A stretch of DNA of 64,000 nt from Albifimbria verrucaria. Taxonomy: Eukaryota; Ascomycota; Sordariomycetes; Hypocreales; Stachybotryaceae. Of this stretch, positions 1-11,991 are shown in pieces. The translations under genes and the position numbers were made by a program. The notes under the pieces were generated by a model, which had not been told where the DNA came from, ran no database searches, and worked only from the letters and a program-made list of their open reading frames with translations. Position 1 is the first letter of the stretch; every line of letters begins with the position of its first letter. Location: assembly GCA_020081605.1 (NCBI GenBank), contig JAHREC010000009.1, positions 3,720,001-3,784,000 of the forward strand. The letters run 5' to 3'.

Positions 1-855
1 GAGGACGCACAGGACCGAGACGTCTACACTAAGGGTGACATCCTGTCCATGTTCCGCAAACCACTGGAGGCTGCCAAACCTGGTAGCTACTCACGGCCGA
101 AGAAGATTGTCCCCGAGAAACCTGCACTGCCCCCACCGGCTCTGTTGATATCAAGATGCCAGATGCACCACCGGCTGCACCGGAACTGAAACGAATTGAT
201 GACTTGCACAAAGCCCCAGACTTCAAAACGATCAAACCCGACAGCCCCATTCAGGAAGCTAGTGTGCCTGATCTGCAGGAATTAAGCAAAACGACGCCTG
301 TGGTTCCACGTACTGGCGGCCCACCCGTTATTCATGTTTCATCAGAGAAAACCCAGGGCATGGAAACAAAGAAACGCAGCTTAGATAATGTGGATGGGGC
401 TCAGCCTGGATCTAAGAGGGTAAGTACACTATTGAATTACAACGATGAACGTCAGGCAATATCTAACAAAGATGCAGTTAGCCAATGATAGACCAAAGAG
501 TGGACTGATGGGCAAGTTTGGAAACAAGCCCAGCGGCAAGCCACCCAGACCACCACAGGATCCTTCTGCGTTGTCAGTGTTGGGTATGGTACCACCGGAG
601 AGACCACCCGCGAGACAATCATTACCAACAGATGGGACGGGCTCGGCCACGTACTTGCCTAATAGATCTACATCTGATAGGCCTGGAGATGGCATGGGAC
701 AAGGCAAGGTACGAATTGGAACTAGCCGTGGCATATGATTTGCATGTATGTGTGCGGAGCTAACAAGGAGTTTCTAGTCACCAAACGCAGCCAACATCCC
801 AACTGGGCCAAGAAAGAAGGCCAAGCCCAGCCTTTTCGTACCTCGGAAACGTTGA
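1..855 (+). CDS. 3' end of an unrecognised basic, proline-rich protein (5' partial, one apparent frameshift)
   Basis: The gene runs in from the left edge. Three exons can be joined: 1-419, 478-708 and 778-855, with introns 420-477 (gtaagt, CTAAC branch, gatgcag) and 709-777 (gctaac branch, tttctag), both phase 0. The reading frame changes by one base near 132-138, inside a run of five C, which suggests one missing base. The protein is low in complexity and rich in Pro, Lys and Ser, and ends in a basic tail (PRKKAKPSLFVPRKR) that resembles a nuclear localisation signal. I do not recognise the family; a nuclear protein, for example the tail of a DNA-processing enzyme, is only a guess. The splice structure and shared composition across exons make it likely to be a real gene. 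Confidence 0.6.
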
Positions 856-1925
856 TCCCGATCGATCGACGACATACCATTTTCTAGTGTATTCGATAGA
901 TATGGGGTTTATGACGTGCAGTAGCATTGGCCCGGCGTTAATCTCGTTTCTGTTATGTTTGAATAGAATCATAGATGGATAGCACAGCTGTGATTTCCCA
1001 AGCAAGATATGCATTTGGGAGTGGTCAGGAGGACTTCCATTCGGTCACGTAGACCAGCCAGATGATAGGCTTCTCAGCAACTGGGCGTTTGGGCTCGGAA
1101 TTGACAAGGACTGGTCACTTTTCGGATAAAGATGCGGAACAGAAGACATGGCAGGTGTGCGCATGCGATTGAGGACGTAATCAACCGGACGCTAGTGAAG
1201 CCTGATGACGTGAAGATGCAACGACGCTCGCTCGTGGGTAACAATTGTAGAGGTGGCTTAGTAGAGGCAGACGCCACGATGGATAATGTCAAGACGAGCA
1301 ACACAACGTCAACGTCGACGCTGGCATGTTTCAGGTGAAAGCCACTGCGAATATCTACGTTTGTTATGTGGGTGCAAGTTGTCGACAAGGGCGGTGGCTT
1401 GAGAAATGTGCCTCGGTAACCCGTCTGTTGCACACGCAGCAAAGCTGAAGCCAAAAAGCGTGCCTAGACCAAGCCGCCACAAAGTCAACCGTCGAAGATG
1501 GGTCAGCTCTGGAGATGTTGTTCCGGAGTCGACGCAGGTGCCTGCCGAGCCCGTGGAGTTTCCGCTGTCGGTCTTTAGCGCAAGGTAAGCTCTGTGCAAT
1601 ACTGCTTGAGGAGTGTGTGAGCAAGTGCTTGAAGAGGACGGCCTGGCGGAAAGAGTCTAGTAGGACTGATCGCCGCTGTCATACAGAAGTGGCTTGGGGA
1701 TGGAGGGGAAGATCAATTCCCATCTGGTGAGCGGTAAGACGCAGATCCGAGTGGAGCAGTACCTGAAGAAGATGGAACTACTCCGGGACAATGGGAATTA
1801 TTGCAATAACTTTGGGAGAAAGGTCTCGGCGTAGAAGGTTGGTACTGTGGCTAGCTCTGTCTCAGTGTCGGGGCCTCTGAGACTGGTTTCTCCCGACGCG
1901 AGATAGAGGTGGACTACCGTTCACA
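856..1925. other. Intergenic stretch with coding-like scraps, no intact gene
   Basis: About 1.07 kb. Short open stretches on the plus strand look coding-like (about 1022-1137, 1132-1338, 1320-1450, 1699-1835) but they lie in different frames with stops between them, and I cannot join them with credible introns. The simplest reading is a degraded gene of unknown kind, next to the broken gene that follows. No RNA gene or repeat was seen. Confidence 0.35.
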
Positions 1926-2846
1926 TCACAAACTACATCTCTTGAGTAAAAATGATATTATCCTCTGTAACACAACGCAGTCAATTTTGTGAGCGATTGG
2001 CCTTTTGGGGCAGCGGAGTCCCTGCAGTTGCTTTAAGAGCAGACAACCAGGAAGGGGCGGATATTTACTGGACTGGGTTTCCGCATCTCGAACGACTAGC
2101 ATTAGCAATGCTCGAATAACAAAATGGGCATCGTTTCCCGAGCTATGAAGCCCCAGAACGTGACCCCAAACTCCATAAGCAAGGCTCGGAGACTGCATGG
2201 GTTTGGCAACTGCAGTGGATATTGCGCAGCTATGGCTGTGTCGATGATGCAAAGGGGTCGAAACTGAAGGTCTAGCCGACGCAGGAAAGAGAGCTCCTTG
2301 CGCCCCCGTGAAATGCGAGGATGATGTTCTGGTTGGATACCCAGCTGCTTAGCCTCGTTCTGAGGCCTGTATAAGAGATGACTTGAGGGCGTCCAAAGAG
2401 AAACTTCCTCTGTTGCTTGCGCCCAAAGTTGGGGACCCAATAACAAAGTGGTGGGACCTGATGGCCTGTGTTATTGTCTTTGGAGCGCCGCTAGAGCTAT
2501 GCAACCCAGGGAGGTCTAGGAGGTCTTGGGTGTCTAAGATCGAGATGCCAAAGTGAAATTGTTGAATGAGCCCATTCAGCTCCTGGGCGGCATCGATATC
2601 GATGGCGATGAATCTTACGTTCTTTATGAATGAGAACGGTACCACCGGTACGAATAGCAAGGGATGCGGTGGCACTGTGGAAAGCATGGATGGATCCCAG
2701 CCGTTGCTGTAACTAAACAGTTGACGTAGAGTCAGCGTTTCCTCCCTGCTGGACGACTGCATTCTTGGTCCAAGTCGTGAGTGGTTGACAGGATCTGGGA
2801 CGATGGGTGCTGAGTGTGCGAGAAATTGGATGGATCGCCTGCTCAA
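1926..2846 (-). pseudogene. Broken Gfd2/YDR514C-like RNase H-fold protein
   Basis: Three minus-strand segments in three different frames line up with one domain. Segment A (about 2846-2370) has FIAIDIDAAQE and FHFGISILDTQDL followed by RSHHFVIG. Segment B (about 2390-2150) has RRLDLQF, CIIDTAIAAQYPLQL and SLRALLMEFGVTF. Segment C (about 2165-1926) has GNDAHFVIRALLMLVVRDAE. This order matches the C-terminal RNase H-like (DEDDh) domain of fungal Gfd2/YDR514C-like proteins, with the Asp-containing motifs and the final H-containing motif. At least two frameshifts break it. Unlike the housekeeping genes nearby, it is not essential, so true decay and assembly error are both possible. The family assignment rests on remembered motif patterns, not a search. 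Confidence 0.5.
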
Positions 2847-3035
2847 TCATCCACGTCTGCGACATTTTAGCCATGCTGTGCGGTAGCCGATGAAGTTTTC
2901 GTGCTGCATGTAGGAAACTTTTCTTCTTTCGCGACCTTGATGGAGACTTTGGTCGAGCTGTATGCACCTGAGGCCATGGCGGCGATGTGGGTGCTGAGCA
3001 AACATCTTGGTAGCTTACTAGAATGCTGAAGAGAT

Positions 3036-3479
3036 GTGGTTGAAACAATGGACTCTGCTTTGATCTTTGGTCATGGTTCCGAGGGGCCCTACTGCATCTT
3101 TGGGATATATGGACCAAACTTTGGTATCATCTGGATGCCAAACTACCCTCCAACAGGGTCTTCCGACGGGCTACGCGCCCAACAGACCCAAGAACGGGTC
3201 ATGAGCGCTGTGCAGGACCCTCTAACCTTTCGGTCGAAGGAATTTCTTCCGCCACATGCACGCCGAGCCATGAGAGACAAGGGCCGGACGCAGTTTTTGA
3301 TGTGGGCAGAGATGCACGGTGTGATAGGCACCGAGGACTCGCCACTTGAAGTTGACGAAGACGGCCACCCCACGTATCCTGGGATGCCACTCTATAGCGC
3401 GAGAATCAAGCAAGATGCAGGACCCTTTGGCTTTTCGATCAAAGGAGTTCCTCCCCCACCCATGCCCACCGAGCGATGA
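3036..3479 (+). CDS. Unrecognised ORF with an internal duplicated segment, probably a remnant
   Basis: An open frame of 147 codons from ATG 3036 to TGA. No known domain is recognised. It contains FRSKEFLPPHARRAMRDKGR at about codons 66-85, and the DNA for this block occurs again, diverged, at 3416-3511, where a one-base difference brings in the stop. Duplication followed by frame loss suggests a decaying gene rather than a working one. It starts head-to-head with the broken Gfd2-like gene. Upstream splice structure could not be established. Confidence 0.3.
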   Translation: MVETMDSALIFGHGSEGPYCIFGIYGPNFGIIWMPNYPPTGSSDGLRAQQTQERVMSAVQDPLTFRSKEFLPPHARRAMRDKGRTQFLMWAEMHGVIGTEDSPLEVDEDGHPTYPGMPLYSARIKQDAGPFGFSIKGVPPPPMPTER

Positions 3480-3511
3480 GGGATAAGGGGCGAACGCAAT
3501 TCATCATATGG
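3211..3511 (+). repeat. Two diverged copies of a ~95-bp segment (3211-3305 and 3416-3511)
   Basis: Both copies start tgcaggaccct and end in atgtgg/atatgg. They are similar along their length, with differences mostly at third codon positions plus one single-base length change. The third-position bias implies that both copies were once translated. The spacer is about 110 bp. Confidence 0.6.
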
Positions 3512-6133
3512 AGGGCATCTGGTTGGTCATTCTTGTTTGGTCCTAGTTTACGAGCAACCGCTGTTATAGGCAACCTTTTCCAGAGCTTTGCAGCTTTGGA
3601 CAATTTACCTCTTACACATATGTCGCTTTAAGGGGTCAAATGGCACGCAACAAAGGAAGACTGCAGATTGGGTAGGCTTCAGACATCTCTGAGAAAGAAT
3701 ATTCGTTAGAAATTAGAAGAAAAAAGACACAAGATCGACAGATGCAGGTAAGAACAGATTTATATCTTTGTTCGAGTCGTATCATTATTTTATTCCAATA
3801 GAATCCCGATCCTCATCGATACTTATTCTCGCCCTCTTTCTACCTAGCGTCACATCACAGTCCGCCTTGGGGGCTTCCAACATGACATTACAACGCGAGT
3901 GATACGGTGACATCGAGAAGGGTTCGGCTCATGATTGAGACTGGACATTTACATTTACATGGCAGTCTTTGACTAATCAGGGAGGCGTCAATGCCGATCG
4001 CCTGGACAGATTGACACCCACAGACAAAAGCGGGTTGGGCTGGGACGAGCAGGGGTCGAAATAGGGAAGCCCACCATGACTTGGTTTAAATGACGGGTCC
4101 AGCCTGGGTTGGTTCTTGGTTGAATTACCGTCATTTTGGAGCCGATGGAAACGGCAAGCATCTCGTGTTCGCTGGGTCCAGCTCCAGTCCAGCGTACAGT
4201 CGGGACATAGTACGCGTATGTGCTCCGTTACCTCAGGTCCATCCTCCTCAAACGCGAGGGATTTCACCGTGGCACAACCACAAGACGGTAATGCAACCCA
4301 ATGTTGCATTATCTCTTGCTCAGTCAGTGGCCCCCAAAAGGCTGGCTCCTGTGATGTTTCAGCCCCGATGCACGTAGCCTCGATCTGCATGGAGCGTTGG
4401 CTGGGCTTCACAGACAAGGATCCGGGAAAGAGAGGGAAGAAGAAAGCAGATCGAGATAAGATTGGACGGAAAAAGAAAAGTGGTTGAGAAAAAGAAAAGA
4501 GTTACGGTGGTGATTGTTTCTTGTCTGTCATGAATATCTGGGTGTAGTTGCAGCAAGGCCAGGCCAGTCCAGTCCATTCTGGTCCAGTCTGGTCACCTCA
4601 TTCGCCCTTTTGTCTTTTTTACTTATTTTTTATTTCGCTTTTATTTTCTTCATTTCTTTTTCCCACCCCAACCCTGGCAACTTGTCTCTTCTCTACCTCT
4701 TCGTCATCAGCATGATTAGCATCACCTACCATGTCTGTCTCAGCTCATGCCCGTCTTCTCTCAGCCGTGATCGTCCCGAGGCATTTTCATCATGCTTCTG
4801 GGCATGGCCATTGAACTCGAGACTATTCGATATTGATGCGTGCAGATCCTACCATCTAGCCTCCAACAAGTGTGTGTTGCAACGACCCAGCACAGGCCAC
4901 CACGGGCCACCACAGCGGCCAGCTCCAGTCCAGCCCTTTTTCTCACGTCCTAGCCTAGCTTCGCCTGGTCAATCCCTCCCGCTATCCAGGATCGTCCGCG
5001 CGCTAAACTCAGTTGCTGCTCTGTTCGGTTCGTCACAGGGATGAGATGAAAACCCATCACGACCGGGGTCTTTGGCACAGCGAGGGCCCACAAGCCACGA
5101 CCCTTACCCGTTGGTTGGGGTCCGGGAATTAAACCGCGTCCCCGTTCTCCGGCCAGAGGCTCCCTCCTGCAGGTCCTGGAGGGCAGAGGGGCGCGCGCTT
5201 GACCAAAGTCGATCCGCTGCAGGGTTGCAGGGTGACAGGGTTGGCCTCGCTCGAGGGATCATGAACTGCTCCCTCTCACCCAGGAACAGGCACCGTAGGA
5301 TCATGGCACAGCCAGAGCATCACACCCGCCAGAGTCAGCGCCGCAATGGTTACGCTTGCGCTCATCCTCCCCCACAGGCCAAACTATGACGGCTGCATTA
5401 GCCGTCCAGCCCAGCCGAACCCAGATTCGTCGTCTCTAGCCACCGCCGCCGTCTCTGGGGCCTCACATGGGGTTGGCAAGCTAGTCGCCCAACCCAACCG
5501 TATTTTACCACCCTTGTGGCGTCAAGGGAGGGGGCAGAGGAGAGACCCGTCTAAAATTGTCGACAAAGTGCCGGTGCCGTTGCGCCGTCTCTCTGGTCCC
5601 AAGCCTGTCAATCCCCAAGGTCCGTTCGCCTGGGCTGCTTGTCAATTACGTCGGCGCTGCTGGCCTTATCTTCTTCATCTTTTCCTCATGTCTCGTCACA
5701 TCTTTTCCCCAACCTTTTACTCTACACATCTACTTAATCTAAGCCACGTCCTTTTTCATTCGTCCAACAAGCGAGTCTTGCCGTCCCGTTACTGTGTTTT
5801 CTTAAGGACCAGTTCAGCCTCTTTGTTTCTACGTCACCCACCTCCTCGATGCTCAGCTAGATTAGGATCTAGCCCACAGGTGAAGGAGTACAGAGGCCAT
5901 CTCCCGAGCTATATTGTTTTTATGTGTAACGCGGAGCGAGCGAGCCACCCGGATACATACGTTTTCATATTGCCTTGAGGAGAAATACGAGCTGCTGTGA
6001 CCATGTAAGTTATATACCCGAGCATGATCAGCTTCATCCAGCGGCTAAACGATCTAGCTCCATCTCCAGTCCCTTCAATCCTCCAGCGCTTCCTCTATAG
6101 GACCGGAAATACCAGGCCGTGCGCCCTTCTGCA
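3512..6133. other. Long intergenic/upstream region, no gene recognised
   Basis: About 2.6 kb. The first part (3600-3980) is AT-rich. A minus-strand open stretch at 3977-4417 with a CGC...CPDC pattern was noted but has no other support. From about 4560 to 5900 the sequence is C/T-rich with long pyrimidine tracts, as in promoters and 5' leaders of filamentous fungi, and probably belongs to the gene starting at 6134. A candidate leader intron lies at about 6005-6058 (gtaagttat ... gctaaac ... gatctag). Confidence 0.5.
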
Positions 6134-8325
6134 ATGACGCTGCCTGGCAGTGCTCAGCAGCAGCATGGGCCGAGTGCTGGCGCAGCCTTGTCCCATTCTT
6201 CCTCTGTGAAAAGCGCTCCTCGAGGCCGCACCCGTCGTCGCAGCTACAGCGACTCTGAGGGCTCGGACGCTGCCGGGTCGCGTATGCGCTCCATTCCCGG
6301 CATCATGGAAAGGGATTCATCCCAAGATATACCCAACTTCCGAGACGTGCTTAAGAAGAAGTTCCCTAATGCCAACGCGAAGCCCAGCTCGCGAGACGAC
6401 GACATTACTGCTCTCGTTGATTTCTTGAAAAATCAACCACCGCCGCCGAGTAACTTTATGGCAGTCCCTTTGACAATGACTCCAGCGTTGGCCGTGGCAA
6501 ATGGGGAAGCTCAAGATGATTGGGAAGCGAAGCAAGTCCATACCCCAACCTCAACCGCAGCCACAGATCAGATTGCCCGATACCGCAGTGTCAGGTACGA
6601 CGACGGGCGGCCACCGTCACATCGCCATTTCGATACCATTGGAGGCATCGCCGTTTGGGCTTGTCACTCGGACACAGTACCCTGTGTTTCCGCATCACGA
6701 CGATGGAGCAGCAAGCAGATCGCGAAGCCCTTCAGTCCGGACCTTTGTCAACGACAAGGGTGTTGTGTCGGTGTTACGTGCTGTAGATGAGGATGGTGAT
6801 ACATCACCTGGATTCGGACCCGCAAGCCCTGCAAGTTTCCGCTCGCAACCGGCCGTGTACGGTGCTCGATCCCGTTATGACCAGCGTACAAAATCTCCTC
6901 ACATCGCATTCAGTAAATCCCAACCAGACATGTCTCGCGCACACAATAGACACTCTCGCGGCCTAACCAGCCCTTCGGAGAGCTACTTGACAGACGCAGA
7001 TTCAATGTTCCCGGACACCATTGAGGAGGAACAGGACGGCTCTGGCTCAGATGTCCCGTCACCAAAACTCTACCAGCGCTCGGCTTATCCACAACGGTTC
7101 TCAAGCGCCATGTATGGTCGTGGCCACCACATACCTGGCTCAATCGATGGCATAATTTCTCAAAAGTCGTCTCGGCCACAAAGTCCTCTAAGTACTCGCG
7201 AGAAACACGAACGGCAGCCTCAACTAAGGAGGGCTGTATCAGACACCCCACGACCAAAGTCATCGAAATCAAGTGCAGCAAATAAGCAGGCATCGGAGCA
7301 TATAGCCGATGCTCCAGCTCTTGCTCAAAATGCTGTGCCGGATCCATTAAGAATGAAGAAGAAGAGTCGGCGAGATATTGTCAAGGACAGGAAGAAGAGG
7401 GATATGGAGGCGATGAGAAATGCGAAGCAATCGTTGCTCTCAAAGGCTTCAAATGATGAGCATACGACCACGATAACTGCCGAAGAGAAAGCGCCGCTTA
7501 GCGTGCCCGGAAGCTATCCTGAGTCTATAGGCAAGTCAAACTCGAATATTAGGCTTACACCCGTCATGGTTGTAATGAATCAGGACCCATCCTGCTCTGA
7601 AGCACAGCCATCCCTGCCAACCCAAAGCATCAACAATGAAGATGTTGCACCTGGTACCCTGGCTTGCTTTGGAGAAAATGGAAATCTGACACCTCCACAG
7701 TCGAACCAAGGTTCTCCACCACAGAAATATAGAAACCTCGATCGCACAGCATTGGCCCGACGGCGAGAATGGAACGCATGCCGAGAACGGGAGCGCATGG
7801 CAAGAGAAGCTAGGGAGGCAGGACCTGTCTCTGTTGGCAGACTTGACACGGAAGATGCTTCTTTGGACCTGTCCAAGCCACCAAGGGGACAAGGAGGTGA
7901 CGCAACTTCTTGATATTCATCAGGAGCAGCGACTTTACGAGATGGAAAGAAGGCTCCAGCGACTTGAACGCAACGGAGACGTCTGGCTCCGCGCTTTGTT
8001 CCCAATGTTGAAGAATATCGACTACAAGCTCGCAGCTGATGCTGACGGGATAGGGGATCGCGGCTGGGGCTCAGAAGACGACTTGGATGGAGCCGTGCAG
8101 CGGAGGAGCAAAGTCCTGGACTGGGATAGATCAGGATTGGAAGAACACCAGAGACCTATGACTATGGCTCATGGAGAGCTGCTAAGACAGCTAGCAGGAG
8201 GACGCGGGATTGAGTCCTGGGCAGAGGAGGATGGCTACCGAGATGATTGGAGCGGGCTTGCATCGCTAGAGCCCATCATGAGACAACTAGCCAGCGACAC
8301 GCAGGTCCGACCTGGAACCGCATAG
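6134..8325 (+). CDS. Large disordered hypothetical protein with C-terminal coiled coil (three apparent one-base frameshifts)
   Basis: About 730 residues once frames are reconciled. The N-terminal part is Ser/Arg-rich and leads to IPNFRDVLKKKFPNANAK and the motif ALVDFLKNQPPPPSNFM, then a basic segment (KLKMIGKRSKS), QIRLPDTAVSGTTTGGHRH and AISIPLE. The middle is Ser/Pro-rich. A Lys/Arg-rich patch lies near 7350-7440, and a helical, coiled-coil-like stretch (LLDIHQEQRLYEMERRLQRL) near 7905-7965. I recognise the pattern as a protein conserved in Sordariomycetes without known function. The frame shifts near 6471 and 6515 (one base missing each) and near 7893 (one base extra); with these changes the length becomes divisible by three. 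ATG 6134 is the first clear Met; an upstream leader exon ending near 6004 could supply another start. Confidence 0.65.
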
Positions 8326-8946
8326 GCTAGATTCTCAGCGCTCTTTTTCATTTTCTATGTACATGATTTTGTCGGAGCTGTTGGGTTCTACTGCACACAA
8401 CAAAGGGGACTACAGTACCTGTATGTAGCTTTGTATTCTTACTGGAACATAAACCATCAAGATTAAGCGAAAAAGCCAAGATCAAGCCCACGTTCGTGTT
8501 CGTTACCAATTAGACTAGGAGATGATCTGGTGCTGATGGCCAGAGACAGAAATAGTCGGCCAGCATCTCGGAATGACCCGAAGAATCGGGCATGACGTCG
8601 ATGATTGGCTTACACGAGCTAGGGGCATCGAACGTAGTCTCTCCACATTATCGACGACGTGCCTGTAGACGGCGCTGGCGGGAGCGGTCATTGTGGTGGA
8701 ATTACTCAATTGATCGAGTAGTAAAAGGCAATTGCCTGGTGAGCCTAGTTTGTGAGACTCTGGCTCTATCCTACATCATTTAGCTATATTGGTGTCTTAG
8801 ATCGATGCTATGGTTTGAAGCTTCCTCACTCTGTCACTCACAACAAGCCTCCCCAGATTCATAAGTCTTTTGTATCGGCGCATGTAACAGACATTTCACA
8901 AGCAGGCCTTGTGCTAGAATCACCTTGATCAATAAATACAAAGAAC
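8326..8946. other. Intergenic, tail of the preceding gene and promoter of the SDR gene
   Basis: About 620 bp. It contains a palindromic TACAGTAC at 8411-8418, of a type that recurs in this window, and AT-rich sequence before the ATG at 8947. No gene, RNA or strong terminator structure was seen. Confidence 0.5.
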
Positions 8947-9745
8947 ATGACCTCTCCGTGGGTCTTCATCTGCCCGTCCAGCCGCGGCATCGGCTTCGCG
9001 CTCACCCGGCGCCTCCTCAAGACGACGACGCTGCCCATCCTGGCCTCGACGCGCAGCGCTGACCCGGCGGCGACCAAGTCCGCGCTGCTCGAGGGCTTCC
9101 CCAACGCTGAGGACGTGGCGCCGCGGCTGTCCATCGTCCAGCTCGACGTCACTGACGAGGCGTCCATTGCCGCCGCCGCCGAGCGCGCCGCCGAGCTCTT
9201 CCCTAAGGGCAGCTACCACCTCCGCCTCGCGTGCGGGCTGCCCGGCGTGCTGCACCCGGAGAAGAAGCCGCAGCAGATCGACGCGGCCAAGAGCACCGAG
9301 AGCTTCGTCGTCAACGCCGTGGGCACGCTGCTGCTGGTCAAGCACTTCGGCGAGATGCTCCCTCGCGGGCCGCTGACCTCGCACCCGCCGAGGGCCTGCC
9401 CGGCCACGCAACCTGGCTGAGCATGTCTGCGCGCGTGGGCTCCATCTCCGACAACCGCACCGGTGGGTGGTACTCGTACCGCGCCAGCAAGACGGCCGTC
9501 AGCAGCATCGTGCGCAGCTACGACATCTACCTACGCGCGCGCAGCGGGCCCAACGCCCTCGCCATCGGCTACCACCCGGGCACCGTCAAGACGGACCTGA
9601 GCCGCGCCTTCTGGGCCGGCGTCCCCGCCGAAAGCTCTTCAGCCCGGACTACGCGGCAGAGCGCATGATGGCCGTCGTGGCGGGCCTGAAGGAGGAGCAG
9701 AGGGGCAAGACGTGGGACTGGAAGAACACCGAGGTCCCGCCTTGA
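8947..9745 (+). CDS. Short-chain dehydrogenase/reductase, C-factor (CsgA)-like (two apparent one-base deletions)
   Basis: A classical-type SDR, an NAD(P)-dependent oxidoreductase with unknown substrate. The N-terminus carries SSRGIGFALTRRLL, equivalent to the nucleotide-binding TGxxxGIG turn, then LDVTD at the adenine-binding position and FVVNAVGTLLLVKHF (the N-x-G region). After a frame change near 9385 come ARVGSISDN and GWYSYRASKTAV, the catalytic YxxxK. After a second change near 9634 (GCCGAAAGC) comes LFSPDYAAERMM and the C-terminus. With both bases restored the length is 266 residues, normal for the family. The sequence around LPGVLHPEKKPQQID resembles the CsgA-like subgroup. The GC content is visibly higher than in neighbours, with C or G at nearly every third position, which may mean strong codon bias or transfer. 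Confidence 0.75.
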
Positions 9746-10017
9746 GCAGGTAGTTTGGGTACCGGTTGTGCATTTATGGCTGGGTTATAAGACTGACAAG
9801 GAGTACGGCGTATCATGTATTATTATTCAAAGGCGCCGGCCGGCATGGCTACGCATCGCCTGCACAGGGACAATCCCAAGTCCCGCTGTTTAATGTAACG
9901 CGCAGTAAAGCGGTTTACAAAAAAATTGATTTGCATTATCTATTTCCCGTCCGTCATCTTCGCTGCGCTTGATACAGTGACTCCTATTACATCTACATCA
10001 GCAAGCCATTCGCATTT

Positions 10018-11249
10018 CTATAGCTCCACGTCCTGGAAAGAGGTTCCATCTGGTGTCGCTGCTTTCGGCTTGGCCTCGTCGTCTGCGCTCTCTTCGTCTG
10101 CCTTGTCCGCCTTCTTTTCAGACTCGGGTTCTGTATCTGGGGGCCTGGATGTAAAGCGACCTTTTGTTCTTGCTTATCCTCTAGGCGGACCTTTTGCTCA
10201 TCTTGGATCGTCGGCCTTATGGACTTTTCCTCTGGCTCATCCTCACTATCGTCGTCATCGTCGTTTTCTCCTCTTTCTCTTCTTCTTTCCTGCTCTCCTC
10301 TTCCTTTTCTTCGGGGTTTCAGGCTTAGGCGACTCTTGTTCCGACTTTGGTTCAGGTTGCGATGGGGGCTAGGGAGATCCTTTGGTGCCGCAGGGGCAGG
10401 TGCAGGCGCCGGCTCGTCAGTAGGGCCGGGACGCATGGCATCGAGATAGAACTTCGTCACACCGAGAATGCGGCCATTCTTTTCGCACGCCTCCACCCAC
10501 TCTGGCCGGACGACAGGAATGTTGGTTTCAACAGCCTTCTCCCAAGCCTGGCCCCTGCCCTCCATTGTTACGAAATGCGTGGTGTCGATGCGCACGCCGT
10601 CCACAATCTTGGCGCCAATGCGCTCAACTGCCTGGGTGAGCTTTTCCTTCACTGACGCAGGCAGGATGCCCGTGGTGATTGTGATACCGCTCAGGTCTGT
10701 CATCTTGTGGGTCTTGACGGCGACCTTTTCGCTAACGTAAGTGCCGGCGGTTGTCCTCAAGACGAGGTGGAACGTGTATTCAGTATCGACCGCAAGACCA
10801 CTGATCTTGGTGCTGTGCATCTGGAGAGGCCGAGGATGTTGCCAGCCTTCTGGCCATTGCGGTACAGGCTCAGGGAGATCAGGTCGGCAGTAGCCAGCTC
10901 GATAGGGTCCCATTCCAGGACGATGGAAGTCTGGGTCGCATTTCGGCAACGGAGTGCGGGCTTCGAAGGCTCCTGGGCGCCAAACGCCTGGTAAATGCGC
11001 TCTTGCAGGGAACGGAATTTTTGCTCGGCCGTGGCCTCTTTGGCGGTGTTCTGGGAGACGTTGATGTCGACGATGCTGCCGGAGGAGATGTTGGGGGTAG
11101 GAGGATGGAAGGAAACTCGATCTGGCGCAGGAGTTAGCACAAGTAGAAACAATGGATATTCCTCATTGAAATCGTACCAAGCGCTTGTCAGGCGTCAGCA
11201 GGACGGTGACGCCCGCGTCGACCTTGCCGACGGTAAGGGAGACGAGCAT
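10018..11249 (-). CDS. CHS5: Chs5, exomer scaffold for chitin synthase export (frameshifts)
   Basis: Chs5 is the core of exomer, which carries chitin synthase III from the trans-Golgi to the surface. Exon 1 (11178-11249) gives MLVSLTVGKVDAGVTVLLTP, the Chs5 N-terminal dimerisation segment. An intron at 11122-11177 follows (gtacga, gctaac branch, gccag). Then come ISSGSIVDINV, a fibronectin type III domain (TQTSIVLEWDPIELATADL, SLSLYRNGQKAGNI) and a BRCT domain (MTDLSGITITTGILP, VERIGAKIVDGVRIDTTHFV, NIPVVRPEWVEACEKNGRI). The tail is Pro/Ala-rich, then acidic and Lys/Glu-rich, and the family C-terminus SFQDVEL is read at 10018-10041. Frames break near 11095 (a C run), near 10833 and in the acidic tail (about 10150-10370); three restored bases give about 392 residues. 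The domain order is unambiguous. Confidence 0.88.
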
Positions 11250-11991
11250 GGCTGTGGTGCGTGTCTCCTGGCTGGTTCGCAGATCCGGGCGCTGTTGGTT
11301 GCCAATGGCCAAGTCACGGACTCGGGACGTTTACTTGATCGGAATCGAGGCGCGAAAAACGAGGCGCTCGAGAAAATGGCAGGCTGAGTGGGAGATGAAG
11401 TCGGGGTGTTTGTAACTCGTTTGAGATGGCGATGGTGATGCTCACCTTCGTCTGTGCTGGCCTGTCCAAGCAGAGCTACTTCCAGCCAGGTACCGTGCCG
11501 CCAAGAACCAGCCACACTTTAGCTTGTGCCTGCCCAGCCGTTTGTGCCACAGCAAGTGAAGATACTTTGATACTTTTGAGGCCCAAGCCACAGCCGCAAG
11601 CCACAGCAGCACATGTTTCATTCACTTTTGGTCAGGATTCGACGTCAAGGTAGAAACAAAATACCCGCATGTTTCTCAAGATTGATTTAAACATAGAATG
11701 ACTTTATTTGATAATACTGGAAACTCAATCATACTGCCCAGCCTAGTTTGAGTTGGTTCCCATTAATTGTTGAAATTGTGTCGCGCTCTTCATGATCCAC
11801 ATATACCAGAAAAGATCACATATGTAGACTTCAAGCCGGAACACCATAAAACTCATGTATGATAAAAGAAGCATTTGGGTATCAATAGTCTAAGTCCTCA
11901 TACGGACGAACTCTAGTCGTCGCTTATACACCAGTGATCACCGTATTATACAAATTGTACAAGAGATGCGAAGCGCCTGCCCGGCAGACAC
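11250..11991. other. Intergenic: CHS5 upstream region and 3' flank of the next minus-strand gene
   Basis: About 740 bp. It probably holds the CHS5 promoter (11250-11650). The part from 11650 to 11950 is AT-rich and fits the 3' end of the gene ending at 11992. No gene recognised. Confidence 0.5.

Noticed and set aside
4514..5044. 176-codon plus-strand ORF with hydrophobic start
   Set aside because: The hydrophobic stretch comes from T-rich promoter-like sequence; no start context, splice signals or family match.
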